Source: Desulfovibrio piger ATCC 29098
Lineage (GTDB): Bacteria; Desulfobacterota; Desulfovibrionia; Desulfovibrionales; Desulfovibrionaceae
Length of the DNA: 64,000 bases
Direction of reading: 5' to 3'
NCBI RefSeq assembly: GCF_000156375.1
Contig: NZ_DS996355.1
Location: 191,325-255,324, forward strand
Shown here: one piece after another, positions 16,619-25,869 of the stretch
How the letters are laid out: every line of letters begins with the position of its first letter
Numbering within the stretch: the stretch's first letter is position 1
Program-made: the position numbers and the translations under genes
Notes under the pieces: model-generated
The model's input: the letters and a program-made list of their open reading frames with translations, nothing else
What the model was told of the DNA's origin: nothing
Database searches by the model: none

Positions 16619-18037
16619 ATGAAACGTCTGACCGTCATCGGTGGTGGCCCCGGCGGCTATACGGCGGCTTTTGCCGCTGCCCGCGCGGGCATGGAAGTCA
16701 CGCTGGTGGAGGCCGCCCATCTGGGCGGGACCTGCCTCAACTCCGGCTGCATCCCCACCAAGACCCTCAAAGCCTCGGCCGAGGCCCTGGAGACCGCTCT
16801 GCGTCTGGCCGAGTTCGGCATCACCTGCGATGGGACTCCCCATGTGGATCCGGCCGCTGTGCTGGCCCGCAAGGAAAAGGTCGTCGACATTTTGCGCGGT
16901 GGTCTGGAAAAGGCCTGCACCCGTCTTAAAGTGCGTTTGTGCGTGGGCCATGGCAAGGTGCTGGATGCCCGTCATGTGGAAGTGACCATGGCTGACGGCG
17001 GCGTGGAAGTGGTGGAGAATGACGCCCTCATCCTGGCGACCGGCTCCCGGGTGGCGGAGCTGCCCGGCCTGGCTTTCGATCATAGCCACATCCTGAGCAG
17101 TGATGACGCCTTGCAACTGGACCGTGTGCCCCAGCGCCTGGTCATCGTAGGCGGTGGCGTCATCGGCTGCGAGATGGCCTTCATCTACCGTGCTTTCGGT
17201 GCGCAGGTGACTGTGGTGGAAGGCCAGAACCGCCTGTTGCCCATGCCGTCTATGGATGCCGATGTCAGCACCCTGTTGCAGCGCGAGATGAAGAAGCGCC
17301 GCATCTCCTGCGAGCTGGGCCGTACCCTCAAGGATGTACGGGTGGAGGATGGCGTGGTGCGTGCCACGCTGACGGCCTCTCCCTTCGTGGACAAGCCCAC
17401 GCCCGCCCAGCAGAAGGAAGTGCCCGTGGAAGCCGACATGGTGCTGGTGACCGTGGGCCGCTGCCCGGCCACGGAAGGCCTGGGGCTGACCGAGGCCGGT
17501 ATCGAGACCGACCGCCGCGGCTGGGTCGTGGTGGATGATGCCCTGAAGACATCCCTACCCGAAGTGTATGCCATCGGCGACCTGCTGGGCCCCTCCCGTG
17601 TGATGCTGGCCCATGTGGCGGCCATGGAAGGCCTGTGCGTGGTGGAGGGCCTGTGCGGCAAGCCGCGCGCCATGCGCTATGATGCCGTGCCGTCCGGCGT
17701 GTTCACCTCGCCCGAAGTGGGCAGCGTGGGCCTGAGCGAGCAGCAGGCCCGAGAACAGGGGCTGGACGTGCGCTGCGTCACCTTCCAGATGCGCGAGCTG
17801 GGCAAGGCCCAGGCCATGGGCGAGCTGCCGGGCTTCTTCAAGCTGGTGGCCGCTGCGGACAGCGGTCGCCTGCTGGGGGCGCACATCGTGGGCGCCCATG
17901 CCTCCGACCTGGTGGCGGAAGCCGCTCTGGGGGTGGCCAACGGCCTGACCCTGGAGCAGGTGGCCCATACCATCCATGCCCATCCCACGCTGGCCGAGGG
18001 ACTGTACGAGGCCGCGCTACTGGCGCAGGAGGCGTAG
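16619..18037 (+). CDS. lpdA: Dihydrolipoyl dehydrogenase
   Basis: FAD-dependent disulfide oxidoreductase that reoxidises dihydrolipoyl groups with NAD+; 472 residues, normal length. The FAD-binding VIGGGPGGYTAA is at residues 5-16, and the redox-active disulfide sits in GGTCLNSGCIPTK near 36-48. An NAD-binding VIVGGGVIGCE is central, and the C-terminal HAHPTLAE holds the catalytic His-Glu dyad. No 2-oxoacid dehydrogenase or glycine-cleavage genes are adjacent, so the complex served is unknown; glycine cleavage is the common partner in anaerobes. An SMR-family gene follows after 8 bp. The ATG has AGGAGGG before it. Confidence 0.94.
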   Translation: MKRLTVIGGGPGGYTAAFAAARAGMEVTLVEAAHLGGTCLNSGCIPTKTLKASAEALETALRLAEFGITCDGTPHVDPAAVLARKEKVVDILRGGLEKACTRLKVRLCVGHGKVLDARHVEVTMADGGVEVVENDALILATGSRVAELPGLAFDHSHILSSDDALQLDRVPQRLVIVGGGVIGCEMAFIYRAFGAQVTVVEGQNRLLPMPSMDADVSTLLQREMKKRRISCELGRTLKDVRVEDGVVRATLTASPFVDKPTPAQQKEVPVEADMVLVTVGRCPATEGLGLTEAGIETDRRGWVVVDDALKTSLPEVYAIGDLLGPSRVMLAHVAAMEGLCVVEGLCGKPRAMRYDAVPSGVFTSPEVGSVGLSEQQAREQGLDVRCVTFQMRELGKAQAMGELPGFFKLVAAADSGRLLGAHIVGAHASDLVAEAALGVANGLTLEQVAHTIHAHPTLAEGLYEAALLAQEA

Positions 18038-18045
18038 AGAGCCGC

Positions 18046-18375
18046 ATGCACTGGTTGTTGCTCCTGCTGGCCATCTGCTCGGAGATCGTGGCCACCTCGG
18101 CACTGAGGGAAACGCAGGGATTCACCCGTTTGTTGCCGTCGCTGCTCTGCATCGGCGGTTATGCCTTGGCGTTCTATCTGCTCTCGGTGGTGGTCAAATA
18201 TGTGCCTGTGGGCATAGCCTATGCTTTGTGGTCAGGCATAGGCGTGGTCATCGTTTCTTTGGTGGGCTGGTTCTTCTTCCATCAAAAACTGGATTTGCCG
18301 GCCACGATCGGTCTGGGCCTCATCATTGCCGGAGTGGCGGTCATGCATCTTTTTTCAAAAAGCATGGAACTGTGA
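18046..18375 (+). CDS. Small multidrug resistance (SMR/EmrE-type) transporter
   Basis: Inner-membrane proton-coupled drug/cation exporter, 109 residues with four membrane helices, working as an antiparallel dimer. The essential glutamate of helix 1 is present (Glu13 in LAICSEIVATSAL), and helix 3 carries the conserved GIAYALWSGIGVV. The EmrE/SugE family exports quaternary cations or guanidinium; the exact substrate is not clear. The gene starts 8 bp after lpdA, so it is probably read from the lpdA promoter. A terminator follows. Confidence 0.88.
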   Translation: MHWLLLLLAICSEIVATSALRETQGFTRLLPSLLCIGGYALAFYLLSVVVKYVPVGIAYALWSGIGVVIVSLVGWFFFHQKLDLPATIGLGLIIAGVAVMHLFSKSMEL

Positions 18376-18379
18376 TGAA

Positions 18380-18417
18380 GAGGGCGGCAGGGAATATCCT
18401 GCCGCCCTTTCTTTTTT
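18380..18417 (+). terminator. Rho-independent terminator after SMR gene
   Basis: AGGGCGGCAGG and CCTGCCGCCCT arms with a GAATAT loop, followed by TTCTTTTTT. Confidence 0.88.
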
Positions 18418-18550
18418 AAGGGAACTGAATCCTTTTGGTCCGGGCTACCGGTCCTCACCCAAAGGACTTATAGGGGCCCGTTGTCCTCCGTTTTCCCGAA
18501 GCGGCGGGACACAGGGGAAAGCAGAAGAGCGTCCCGAAGAAGACCTCTTT

Positions 18551-19144
18551 TTAGGCTGGCAGCAGACCTGCCTTTCGCAACCAGGATTCCACCTGCTGGC
18601 GGGCGCCGTCCACGCGGCTGCCGCGTATGGCGAGCCCTTCGCCTGTCTTCGCGGCAGGGCAGAGACGGCGCAGGTCGGCAGGGGCACTGCCGAGGCCGGA
18701 GCCTTCGTGCGTGATGAAGGGGATGAGCGTTTTCCCGTCCAGGGCAGCCGTAGACAGGAAGGTGCGCACCGGTCCGGCAAAGGTGCCCCACCAGCTGGGC
18801 GATCCCACAAGGATGACGTCATAGCGGCTGACCATATCCAGCGGATTTTTCAGCGGCGGCAGGAAGCCCTGCTGCTTTTCCTTTTTTGCCTGGCTGACGA
18901 CCGTGTCATAGTCGCGGGGATAGGGGGTGACGGGTTCCAGATCCAGCAGGTCACAGCCGGTCAGGGCCTGGATGTGCCGGGCGATGGTACGCGTATTGCC
19001 CGTATGGGAATAAAAGACGACAAGCATGTGGTGTGCCTCCTGCGCTTGAGGGGCAGCGCGGCCCGTGTCCAGAAGGAACAGGCCGCCTGCGAGGGATGCG
19101 AGGGCCATCAGGATCTGACGGCGTCCGTTGTTGTATGTTTCCAT
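18551..19144 (-). CDS. Exported flavodoxin-like protein
   Basis: Flavodoxin-fold protein of 197 residues with an N-terminal export signal containing a twin arginine (NNGRRQILMAL) and a hydrophobic stretch to about residue 30. Tat export would allow the flavin to be loaded before transport. The FMN-phosphate loop is visible as YSHTGNTRTIA, and GSPSWWGTFAGPV is the ring-stacking loop. It would act as a periplasmic one- or two-electron carrier or quinone/thiol reductase. It is the last gene of the operon CMD-DUF362-cupin-flavodoxin, 17 bp after the cupin gene. The second ATG was chosen because AAGGA precedes it. Confidence 0.83.
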   Translation of the reverse strand: METYNNGRRQILMALASLAGGLFLLDTGRAAPQAQEAHHMLVVFYSHTGNTRTIARHIQALTGCDLLDLEPVTPYPRDYDTVVSQAKKEKQQGFLPPLKNPLDMVSRYDVILVGSPSWWGTFAGPVRTFLSTAALDGKTLIPFITHEGSGLGSAPADLRRLCPAAKTGEGLAIRGSRVDGARQQVESWLRKAGLLPA

Positions 19145-19161
19145 GCTGATTTCCTTCATGT

Positions 19162-19656
19162 TCAGCGGCCGGCGTACTGGCTATCGGTAACGGGTTCCAG
19201 CCACTCCACGACCTTGCCGGGCTCTGTTTCCTCACAGATGGAGATACGCGTCATGGCACTGCCGGGAGCGGCTCCGTGCCAGTGCTTGACCTTGGCGGGG
19301 CAGATGACCACATCCCCGGCCCTGATCTCCTGGATGGGCTTGCCCCATTCCTGGGTCAGGCCGACCCCGGCGGTGACGATGAGCACCTGTCCCACAGGAT
19401 GGATATGCCAGTGGGAGCGGGCGCCGGGTTCAAAGGTGACACTGCCGCCGCTGGAGCGCATGGCGTTGTTGGCGGCATACAGGGGATCGATGCGCACGGT
19501 CCCGGTGAAAAAGCGTGGGGAGCCTTTGATGGGCGTCTGTTGTCCGCAGCGAATGATCTCCTGGCCGGGCTCCCCGGCGGCTACGGTGGAAGGGGCGATA
19601 CAGACAGCGGCAAGCAGGCCGCCGCAAAGGAGGAGCAGGGAAGCGAAACGTCGCAT
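19162..19656 (-). CDS. Secreted cupin-domain protein
   Basis: Single-domain cupin of about 164 residues behind a Sec signal peptide (hydrophobic LLLLCGGLLAAVC, cleaved near residue 27). Cupin motif 1 reads SHWHIHPVGQVLIVTAG and supplies the usual metal-binding histidines; motif 2 is DVVICPAKVKHWHG. A short cysteine (IIRCGQQ) follows the signal. Cupins of this type bind a metal and either catalyse small-molecule isomerisation or oxidation or act as sensors. An ATG at 19674 overlaps the DUF362 stop codon as ATGA, so translation is coupled even if the start at 19656 (with AGGAG) is used. Confidence 0.84.
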   Translation of the reverse strand: MRRFASLLLLCGGLLAAVCIAPSTVAAGEPGQEIIRCGQQTPIKGSPRFFTGTVRIDPLYAANNAMRSSGGSVTFEPGARSHWHIHPVGQVLIVTAGVGLTQEWGKPIQEIRAGDVVICPAKVKHWHGAAPGSAMTRISICEETEPGKVVEWLEPVTDSQYAGR

Positions 19657-19670
19657 GACATGATCTCCTG

Positions 19671-20627
19671 TCATGACAGGGAAATAAGATCGTAGCGGGC
19701 ATGGCCCATGCCCATGGTCTCCATATATTCCAGCTGGCGCAGGCCGCTGCGGCTTTCGATGCGTTCCACAAGATCGTGCCGCTGCTTTTCAGGCAGGGCG
19801 TAGACCATGTCCACCGAAGCCTGATCCACGGCCAGCAGGTCGGTGGAAGCCAGGATGCCGATATCCGGGGCGGTGGGCTCGGCGGCACTGGTCCCCGCGC
19901 AGTCACAGTCCACGGACATGCGGCGCAGGACGTTGATGTACGCCATATGCCCCTTGAAGTGGGTGGTGATGGCCTTGCCGCCCTCCACCATGCGCTCCAT
20001 GAACAGCGGCCCGCCCGCCCACAGATTGGTGCCGTCGCTGTGCAGCTGTGCCTTGCCTGTTTTGCCTGAAGCGCAGCCGATGGCGATATTCTTGAGCGAG
20101 CCGCCAAAACCGCCCATCACGTGGCCCTTGAAGTGGGTCAGCACCAGCATGGAATCGTAGTTGAGCAGGTTCTTGCCCACGGCCACTTCCTTGAGGTGCC
20201 GTCCTCCGGGGATGGGCAGGGAGACTTCGCCGTCGGCATCCATGATGTCCACCGGGCAGAAGGTCCAGCCGTTGGTCCGCAGGGTCTCGCGGTGGCCTTC
20301 CGTGGTCTGGCGGGGACTGGGGTAGAGGACGTTGCATTCCACGATGGTGCTGTTCGGGATGCGGGCTTGCAGGGCCCGCACCATGTCGCGCGGCAGGATG
20401 TTGGGGCCGTGGGGCTCGCCGGTATGGAGCTTGATGGCGATGCGGCCCTGCAACGGGGCACAGACCTTTTCGTAGATGCGCAACAGGCTTTCCGTGGTGA
20501 TCTCGGGCGTGAAGTACACGGTGGCCTTCGTTTCCGCAGGCCGGGCCTGCAGCGGCAGACTGTGGACAGCCAGGGAGCCCAGGGCAAGGCTGCCGGCCTT
20601 GATGAACTGTCTTCGGTTCACGGACAT
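19671..20627 (-). CDS. Tat-exported DUF362-domain protein
   Basis: DUF362 protein of 318 residues. The N-terminus NRRQFIKAGSLALGSLAV is a textbook twin-arginine signal, so a cofactor-bearing periplasmic protein is likely. The DUF362 core shows IAIKLHTGEPHG, LVLTHFKGHVMGGFGGSLKNI and a CASGKTGKAQLHSDG segment. Related proteins often carry ferredoxin-like cysteines, but here only a CDCAG cluster is visible, so a classical 2x[4Fe-4S] domain is missing. Function is not established for the family. It overlaps the cupin gene downstream and follows the CMD gene by 30 bp. Confidence 0.82.
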   Translation of the reverse strand: MSVNRRQFIKAGSLALGSLAVHSLPLQARPAETKATVYFTPEITTESLLRIYEKVCAPLQGRIAIKLHTGEPHGPNILPRDMVRALQARIPNSTIVECNVLYPSPRQTTEGHRETLRTNGWTFCPVDIMDADGEVSLPIPGGRHLKEVAVGKNLLNYDSMLVLTHFKGHVMGGFGGSLKNIAIGCASGKTGKAQLHSDGTNLWAGGPLFMERMVEGGKAITTHFKGHMAYINVLRRMSVDCDCAGTSAAEPTAPDIGILASTDLLAVDQASVDMVYALPEKQRHDLVERIESRSGLRQLEYMETMGMGHARYDLISLS

Positions 20628-20657
20628 GGCATTTCCTCCGTAATGGGGTGGGGAACA

Positions 20658-21377
20658 TCAGCGCGAGGCGAGCACCTTTCGGGCCACAGTGCGGGCCGCA
20701 TCCGCCTCCTGGGTGCCGACACGGGCGGCCAGCAGGTCAAGGAAGCTCTCCAGTTCTTCCGGGCTCAGGCCGCAATTCATGGCCCCTCCCATATGGAATT
20801 GCAGCTGGCCTCCCAGCCCGGGCAGGCTGGCCAGGGCGGCGATGGTGCACAGTTCGCGCGCTTTGCGGTCGAGCACGTCACGGGCGAAGATGTCCGCAAA
20901 AAGATGTTCCTTCAAAAACGTATCGATGACAGGGGCAAAGGCCAGGACGCCGGACGGGGGCTGGATCTCCTTTTGTCCGGCAAGGTCGGCCCGGACACGG
21001 GCGCCGTAGGCGTCCCGGTCCAGGGAAGGCGGCAGGGGAGAGGCAGCCTTTCCTTCCGCATCCGTGATGCCCCGGGCACGGCGTTGCTCCAGGACTTCCA
21101 TGAAGACTTGCAGCCCGTTCAGACTGCGGGGAAAGCCGATGTAGGCGTACAGATGGGTCAGGACTTCCTTGATCTCATTGATGCTCAACCCGGCGTCCAG
21201 GGCCTGGATCAGGGCCGGGCGCAGGCGCTCCAGATCGCCATTGGCGGTGTAGGCGGACACGAGCACCATGCTCTGCTGCCGCCCGTCCAGTCCTTTGGCC
21301 GGGCTGTTGCCCGCCTGCAGCAGCGGGACCAGGAACATCAGGATGACCAGGAGGGGAAGAAGGGATTGTCGTCGCAT
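20658..21377 (-). CDS. Exported carboxymuconolactone-decarboxylase-family protein
   Basis: Two tandem CMD (AhpD-like) repeats in 239 residues behind a signal peptide or membrane anchor (LLPLLVILMFLVPLLQA). Repeat 1 contains INEIKEVLTHLYAYIGFPRSLNG; repeat 2 contains RELCTIAALASLPGLGGQLQFHMGGAMNCGLS with a conserved His. The AhpD-type CxxC is absent, which argues against a peroxidase-reductase role and favours a decarboxylase- or hydrolase-like activity. It is the first gene of the exported redox operon. The ATG follows AAGGAG. Export of a CMD protein is uncommon. Confidence 0.8.
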   Translation of the reverse strand: MRRQSLLPLLVILMFLVPLLQAGNSPAKGLDGRQQSMVLVSAYTANGDLERLRPALIQALDAGLSINEIKEVLTHLYAYIGFPRSLNGLQVFMEVLEQRRARGITDAEGKAASPLPPSLDRDAYGARVRADLAGQKEIQPPSGVLAFAPVIDTFLKEHLFADIFARDVLDRKARELCTIAALASLPGLGGQLQFHMGGAMNCGLSPEELESFLDLLAARVGTQEADAARTVARKVLASR

Positions 21378-21434
21378 GGCAAGCTCCTTGAGGAAGATCA
21401 CGGAACGAACCTAGCGCGGCCGCAGTAAGGGGGA

Positions 21435-21464
21435 AATATCAAATCGGCGCTAAAAATTGTCCAA
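21435..21464 (-). promoter_or_regulatory. Candidate promoter of the exported redox operon
   Basis: On the minus strand TTGGAC (21464-21459) and GATATT (21440-21435) are 18 bp apart, 58 bp before the CMD start. The match is moderate, which would suit activator control. Confidence 0.35.
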
Positions 21465-21562
21465 TCGTCGCAAGGATGGCGGGAGGGCGAGGAAAGGGGC
21501 GGAGTCATCCTGCTTGCGGACAGAAGCGGCTGTGCTTTTGCCCGGTGCCGTCGGGAGGCATA

Positions 21563-21592
21563 AAAAAAGGGACGGCTGCTGCCGTCCCTTTG
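21563..21592 (-). terminator. Rho-independent terminator after ychF
   Basis: On the minus strand AAAGGGACGGC and GCCGTCCCTTT arms with an AGCA loop run into seven T residues, 20 bp after the ychF stop. Confidence 0.88.
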
Positions 21593-21612
21593 AGATCGTT
21601 GGCCTGATGTGG

Positions 21613-22713
21613 CTAGACGTTGAACAGGAAGTGCATGACGTCGCCGTCCTGCACCACATATTCCTTGCCTTCCACGCGCAGCACGCCGTCGGAGCGGCAG
21701 GCGGCTTCGCTTTCGTGGCTCATGTAGTCGGCGTAAGAGATGACTTCGGCGCGGATGAAGCCGCGTTCGAAGTCGGTGTGGATGACACCGGCAGCCTGGG
21801 GGGCCTTCCAGCCCTTGTGGATGGTCCAGGCGCGCACTTCGTCGGGACCGGCGGTGAAGTAGCTGCACAGGCCCAGCGTGTCGTAGCCGGTACGGATGAT
21901 GCGCACCAGGCCGCTTTCCGAGATGCCGTAGGAGGAGAGCATCTCGGCCTGTTCCTCGGCGGAAAGGCCCTGCAGCTCTTCTTCCAGTTTGGCGCAGATG
22001 CAGGCGAAACCGGAATGGCGTTCTTCGGCCAGCTGCTGCACGCGGGCCACAAAGTCGTTGCCGTCGGCCACGGCGGCTTCGTCCACGTTGGCGCAGTAGA
22101 TGACGGGCTTGGCGGTCAGCAGGCCCAGTTCACGCCAGGACTGGAGAAAGGTCTCGTTGTCGGGCAGCTCGAAGGAACGGGCGCCGTTACCGGCATTGAG
22201 GTGCTCCAGCAGGCCCTGCATGATCTCTGCGGCGGCCTTGGCGTCCTTGCTGCCCTTGGCCATCTTCTGCAGCTTTTCCAGGCGGCGTTCCACGCTCTGC
22301 AGGTCGGCCAGCAGCAGTTCGGTCTCGATGGTATCGATGTCGCGCAGGGGATCCACGCTGCCGTCCACATGGGTGATGTTCTCGTCCTCGAAGCAGCGCA
22401 CCACTTCCACGATGGCGGCGCATTCGCGGATATTGCCCAGGAACTGGTTGCCCAGACCTTCACCCTTGCTGGCGCCGCGCACCAGACCGGCGATGTCGAT
22501 GAAGTCCACGCTGGCGTGGATGGTCTTCTTGGGCGAGACCTTGGCCGAAAGCGCGTCCACGCGCTCGTCGGGCACGGCCACGGTGGCCTTGTTGGGTTCG
22601 ATGGTACAGAAAGGATAGTTGGCGGCCTGCGCGTTCTGAGCCTTGGTCAGGGCGTTGAACAGGGTGGATTTCCCCACGTTGGGCAGACCCACAATGCCGA
22701 TGCTGAGGGACAT
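21613..22713 (-). CDS. ychF: Redox-regulated ATPase YchF (OLA1 family)
   Basis: Universally conserved Obg-family P-loop protein that hydrolyses ATP rather than GTP and associates with ribosomes under stress; 366 residues. G1 is GIVGLPNVGKSTLFNAL at the N-terminus and G3 is DIAGLVRGASKGEGLGN. The region normally giving GTP specificity is altered, as usual for YchF (YCANVDEA). A TGS-like domain closes the protein (EVISYADYMS, then GKEYVVQDGDVMHFLFNV). I placed the start at the ATG following AAGGAGAGG, although the frame stays open for 190 codons further upstream. Confidence 0.95.
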   Translation of the reverse strand: MSLSIGIVGLPNVGKSTLFNALTKAQNAQAANYPFCTIEPNKATVAVPDERVDALSAKVSPKKTIHASVDFIDIAGLVRGASKGEGLGNQFLGNIRECAAIVEVVRCFEDENITHVDGSVDPLRDIDTIETELLLADLQSVERRLEKLQKMAKGSKDAKAAAEIMQGLLEHLNAGNGARSFELPDNETFLQSWRELGLLTAKPVIYCANVDEAAVADGNDFVARVQQLAEERHSGFACICAKLEEELQGLSAEEQAEMLSSYGISESGLVRIIRTGYDTLGLCSYFTAGPDEVRAWTIHKGWKAPQAAGVIHTDFERGFIRAEVISYADYMSHESEAACRSDGVLRVEGKEYVVQDGDVMHFLFNV

Positions 22714-23038
22714 GGCCTCTCCTTGCGGGCTTGGAAGTTCAGGGCCATGCGCCGGTGGCGCAGGCGGAAAAAAGGCGCAGGAGCGCCCGGAACATGTCGT
22801 TGGAATGGGGAGTTTATAGGCAAAAGCCGTACGGCTGGCAAGTGCGGCGGCAGTGGAAGGCCGCATGGGCCGCGGAGGAGGGGCGTCTGCCCCCGGCGTG
22901 CGGCACCTTGCGGTGTCCTGACGGCAGGAAAGTGGCGCCGTCGTGCTTCCGCCCCCGTACGGGACTTGGCTTGCCTGCTGAAATAGCATAAGACACTGGC
23001 GGCACTTTTGCTGCAAACCAATTTTTTCGAGGTCTGCC
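22714..23038. other. 325-bp divergent intergenic region between ychF and ispG
   Basis: No gene is supported here. The right part is less GC-rich and contains TGGCGGCACTTTTGCT (22997-23012), which keeps sigma-54 spacing of GG and GC but misses two consensus bases. I treat it as a weak candidate only. Confidence 0.35.
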
Positions 23039-24115
23039 ATGCAGGAAAAACGTATCAGCCGGGGCATCAGGCTGGGCAAGCTGGCCATCGGCGGCGGCGC
23101 GCCGGTGATGGTGCAGAGCATGACCAATACCGATACCCGTGACGTGGAAGCCACGCTGGCCCAGATCGACCGCCTTGTGCGCCGCGGTTGCGAAGCGGTG
23201 CGCGTGGCCGTGCCCGACATGACGGCGGCCAAGGCCTTGCGGGCCCTGCGTGACGGTTCGCCCGTGCCCCTCATCGCGGACATCCATTTCGACTACCGTC
23301 TGGCGCTGGCCGCCCTGGAAGCCGGGCTGGAGGGCCTGCGCATCAATCCCGGCAACATCGGGCCCCGCGAGCATGTGGACCGCGTGGTGGATGCCGCCAA
23401 GGCCAACGGCGCGGTCATCCGCGTGGGCGTCAATTCCGGTTCCGTGGAAAAGCATCTGCTGCAGAAATACGGCGGCCCCTGCGTGGAAGCCATGGTGGAG
23501 AGCGCGCTCAGCCATGTGCGCATGCTGGAAGACCGGGGCTTCTACGATACCAAGATCTCCCTCAAGTCTTCCTCGGTGCTCGATACCATCGCGGCCTATC
23601 GCCTGCTGGCCAAGTCCTGCGATTATCCGCTGCACATCGGCGTCACCGAGGCGGGCGGGCTCATGCGCGGCACGGTCAAGTCCGCCGTGGGCCTGGGCAT
23701 TTTGCTGCACGAGGGCATCGGCGATACCCTGCGCGTCTCGCTCACGGCCGATCCTGCCGAGGAAGTGACCGTGGCCTGGGAGATCCTGCGGGCCCTGGGC
23801 CTGCGCCGTCGCGGGCCGGAGATCATCTCCTGCCCCACCTGCGGACGTACGGAGATCGACCTCTTCGGCCTGGCGCGTGCCGTGGAGGATGCGCTGGCCG
23901 AATCCACGGCGGACATCAAGGTCGCGGTCATGGGCTGTGTGGTCAACGGCCCCGGCGAGGCCCGCGAGGCCGACCTGGGCGTGGCCGGCGGCCGCGACAA
24001 AGGCATCATTTTCCGCAAGGGGGAAGTCATCCGTTCCGTCAAGGGACAGGACGCCCTGCTCGCGGCTTTTATGGAAGAACTTCAACGACTGCTTAAAGAA
24101 AAGGAAACTCACTGA
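23039..24115 (+). CDS. ispG: 4-hydroxy-3-methylbut-2-enyl-diphosphate synthase
   Basis: Penultimate enzyme of the MEP isoprenoid pathway: reductive ring opening of MEcPP to HMBPP with a [4Fe-4S] cluster. 358 residues, the normal bacterial two-domain form. The TIM-barrel N-terminus has [19 protein letters not shown] and [10 protein letters not shown]. The C-terminal cluster domain has [11 protein letters not shown] and the third ligand in [12 protein letters not shown]. The ATG has GAGGT before it. It shares a base with proS (TGATG overlap) and heads an operon that also contains ispA and dxs, so three isoprenoid genes are co-regulated. Confidence 0.96.
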   Translation: MQEKRISRGIRLGKLAIGGGAPVMVQSMTNTDTRDVEATLAQIDRLVRRGCEAVRVAVPDMTAAKALRALRDGSPVPLIADIHFDYRLALAALEAGLEGLRINPGNIGPREHVDRVVDAAKANGAVIRVGVNSGSVEKHLLQKYGGPCVEAMVESALSHVRMLEDRGFYDTKISLKSSSVLDTIAAYRLLAKSCDYPLHIGVTEAGGLMRGTVKSAVGLGILLHEGIGDTLRVSLTADPAEEVTVAWEILRALGLRRRGPEIISCPTCGRTEIDLFGLARAVEDALAESTADIKVAVMGCVVNGPGEAREADLGVAGGRDKGIIFRKGEVIRSVKGQDALLAAFMEELQRLLKEKETH

Positions 24116-25845
24116 TGCGTTTCAGCTCCACCTACATCCCCACGCTCAAGGAATCCCCTTCCGAAGCGGAAGTGGTCAGCCACAAGCTGCTGCTGCGCGC
24201 CGGCATGGTCCGCAAGCTCACCTCCGGCGTGTACATCTACCTGCCTCTGGGCCTGAAGGCCCTGGAAAACGTGCAGCGCGTGGTGCGCGAGGAAATGGAC
24301 GCCGCCGGTTTCTCCGAGCTGCTCATGCCCATGGTCATCCCCGGCGACCTCTGGAAAGAGACCGGCCGCTGGGAGTACTACGGCAAGGAGCTGCTGCGCT
24401 TCAAGGACCGCAACGACCGCGACTACTGCCTTGGCCCCACGCATGAGGAAGTCATCACCGACCTGGTACGCGGCGAAGTGCGCTCCTACCGTCAGCTGCC
24501 CGTGCGCCTGTACCAGATCCAGACCAAGTTCCGCGACGAGATCCGCCCCCGCTTCGGCCTGATGCGCGGCCGTGAATTCGTCATGAAGGACGCTTACTCC
24601 TTCGATTCCAGCGATGCCGGTGCCGATGAAAGCTACAAGCTGATGTACGACGCCTACTGCCGCATCTTCAAGCGTCTGGGCCTGCGCTTCCGCGCTGTGG
24701 AAGCTGATACCGGCTCCATCGGCGGCAATTTCTCGCACGAGTTCATGGTGCTGGCCGATACCGGTGAAGACACCATCGCCGCCTGCACCGAATGCAGCTA
24801 TGCCGCCAACGTGGAACGCGCCGAAGTGGTCTGGAACGGTACGCCCTGCACCGAGACCTGCGCCCCCTATGAAAAGGTCGCCACGCCCGCGGCCCACACC
24901 GTGGAAGAAGTGAGCGCCATGCTCAAGGTGGCTCCTTCGCAGGTGGTCAAGACCATGCTCTTCGTGGTGGACGGCAAGACCGTGGCCGTGCTGGTGCGCG
25001 GCGACCGCGAAGTCAACGACATCAAGCTCAAGAATCTGCTCAACGCCACCACCGTGGAACTGGCTCCGGCCGCCGTGGTGGAAAAGGTGACGGCCGCGCC
25101 TCTGGGCTTTGCCGGTCCCGTGGGCCTGGATGTGCCCATCTATGCCGACCTCGAGCTGCAGGGTGCCACCGACTACGTGGTGGGCGCCAATGCCGCTGAC
25201 GCGCATCTGGTGCACGTGGACCTGCGCCGCGACGTGAAGGTCACCTCCTACGCCGACCTGCGCTGCATCACTCTGAGCGATCCCTGCCCGCGCTGCGGCG
25301 GTGCCATCGAGCTGCCCAAGGGCATCGAAGTGGGCCACATCTTCAAGCTGGGCACCAAGTACAGCGACGCCATGCATGCCGTGTATCTGGACGAGAACGG
25401 CAAGGAAAACGTCATGATCATGGGTTGCTACGGCATCGGCATCTCCCGTGTGGTGGCCTCTGCCATCGAGCAGAACCACGACGAGCACGGCATCATCTTC
25501 CCGCCCACCGTGGCTCCTGTGGAATGCATCCTGCTCAACCTCGACCCCGGCAAGGAAGAAGTCCGCGCCAAGGCCGAAGAGATCTACGCCATGCTGTGCA
25601 AGGCCGGTGTGACCGTGCTGCTGGATGACCGCGAAGAGCGCCCCGGCGTCAAGTTCAAGGATGCCGACCTCATCGGTGCGCCCATGCAGCTGGTGCTGGG
25701 CGGCAAGGGCCTGTCCCGCGGCGTGCTGGAATGCAAGGACCGCCGTACGGGCGAAAAGGGCGAGCTGCCCGTGGACGCCCTGGAAACCGCACTGCCCCAG
25801 TGGATGGAAGGCGTGCGCAAGGCCTGGGCCGAGCGCCGCGCCTAG
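24115..25845 (+). CDS. proS: Prolyl-tRNA synthetase (bacterial type)
   Basis: Class II aminoacyl-tRNA synthetase charging tRNA-Pro; 576 residues, the bacterial form with an INS editing domain. Motif 2 is present in the [21 protein letters not shown] region, and motif 3 as [11 protein letters not shown]. The inserted YbaK-like domain (about residues 225-390) contains [13 protein letters not shown], which clears misacylated Ala-tRNA-Pro. The C-terminal anticodon-binding domain includes [24 protein letters not shown]. The start overlaps the ispG stop by one base, with AAGGA upstream. Confidence 0.97.
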   Translation: MRFSSTYIPTLKESPSEAEVVSHKLLLRAGMVRKLTSGVYIYLPLGLKALENVQRVVREEMDAAGFSELLMPMVIPGDLWKETGRWEYYGKELLRFKDRNDRDYCLGPTHEEVITDLVRGEVRSYRQLPVRLYQIQTKFRDEIRPRFGLMRGREFVMKDAYSFDSSDAGADESYKLMYDAYCRIFKRLGLRFRAVEADTGSIGGNFSHEFMVLADTGEDTIAACTECSYAANVERAEVVWNGTPCTETCAPYEKVATPAAHTVEEVSAMLKVAPSQVVKTMLFVVDGKTVAVLVRGDREVNDIKLKNLLNATTVELAPAAVVEKVTAAPLGFAGPVGLDVPIYADLELQGATDYVVGANAADAHLVHVDLRRDVKVTSYADLRCITLSDPCPRCGGAIELPKGIEVGHIFKLGTKYSDAMHAVYLDENGKENVMIMGCYGIGISRVVASAIEQNHDEHGIIFPPTVAPVECILLNLDPGKEEVRAKAEEIYAMLCKAGVTVLLDDREERPGVKFKDADLIGAPMQLVLGGKGLSRGVLECKDRRTGEKGELPVDALETALPQWMEGVRKAWAERRA

Positions 25846-25869
25846 GACGGCTGACAGCGGAGCCCCTGC

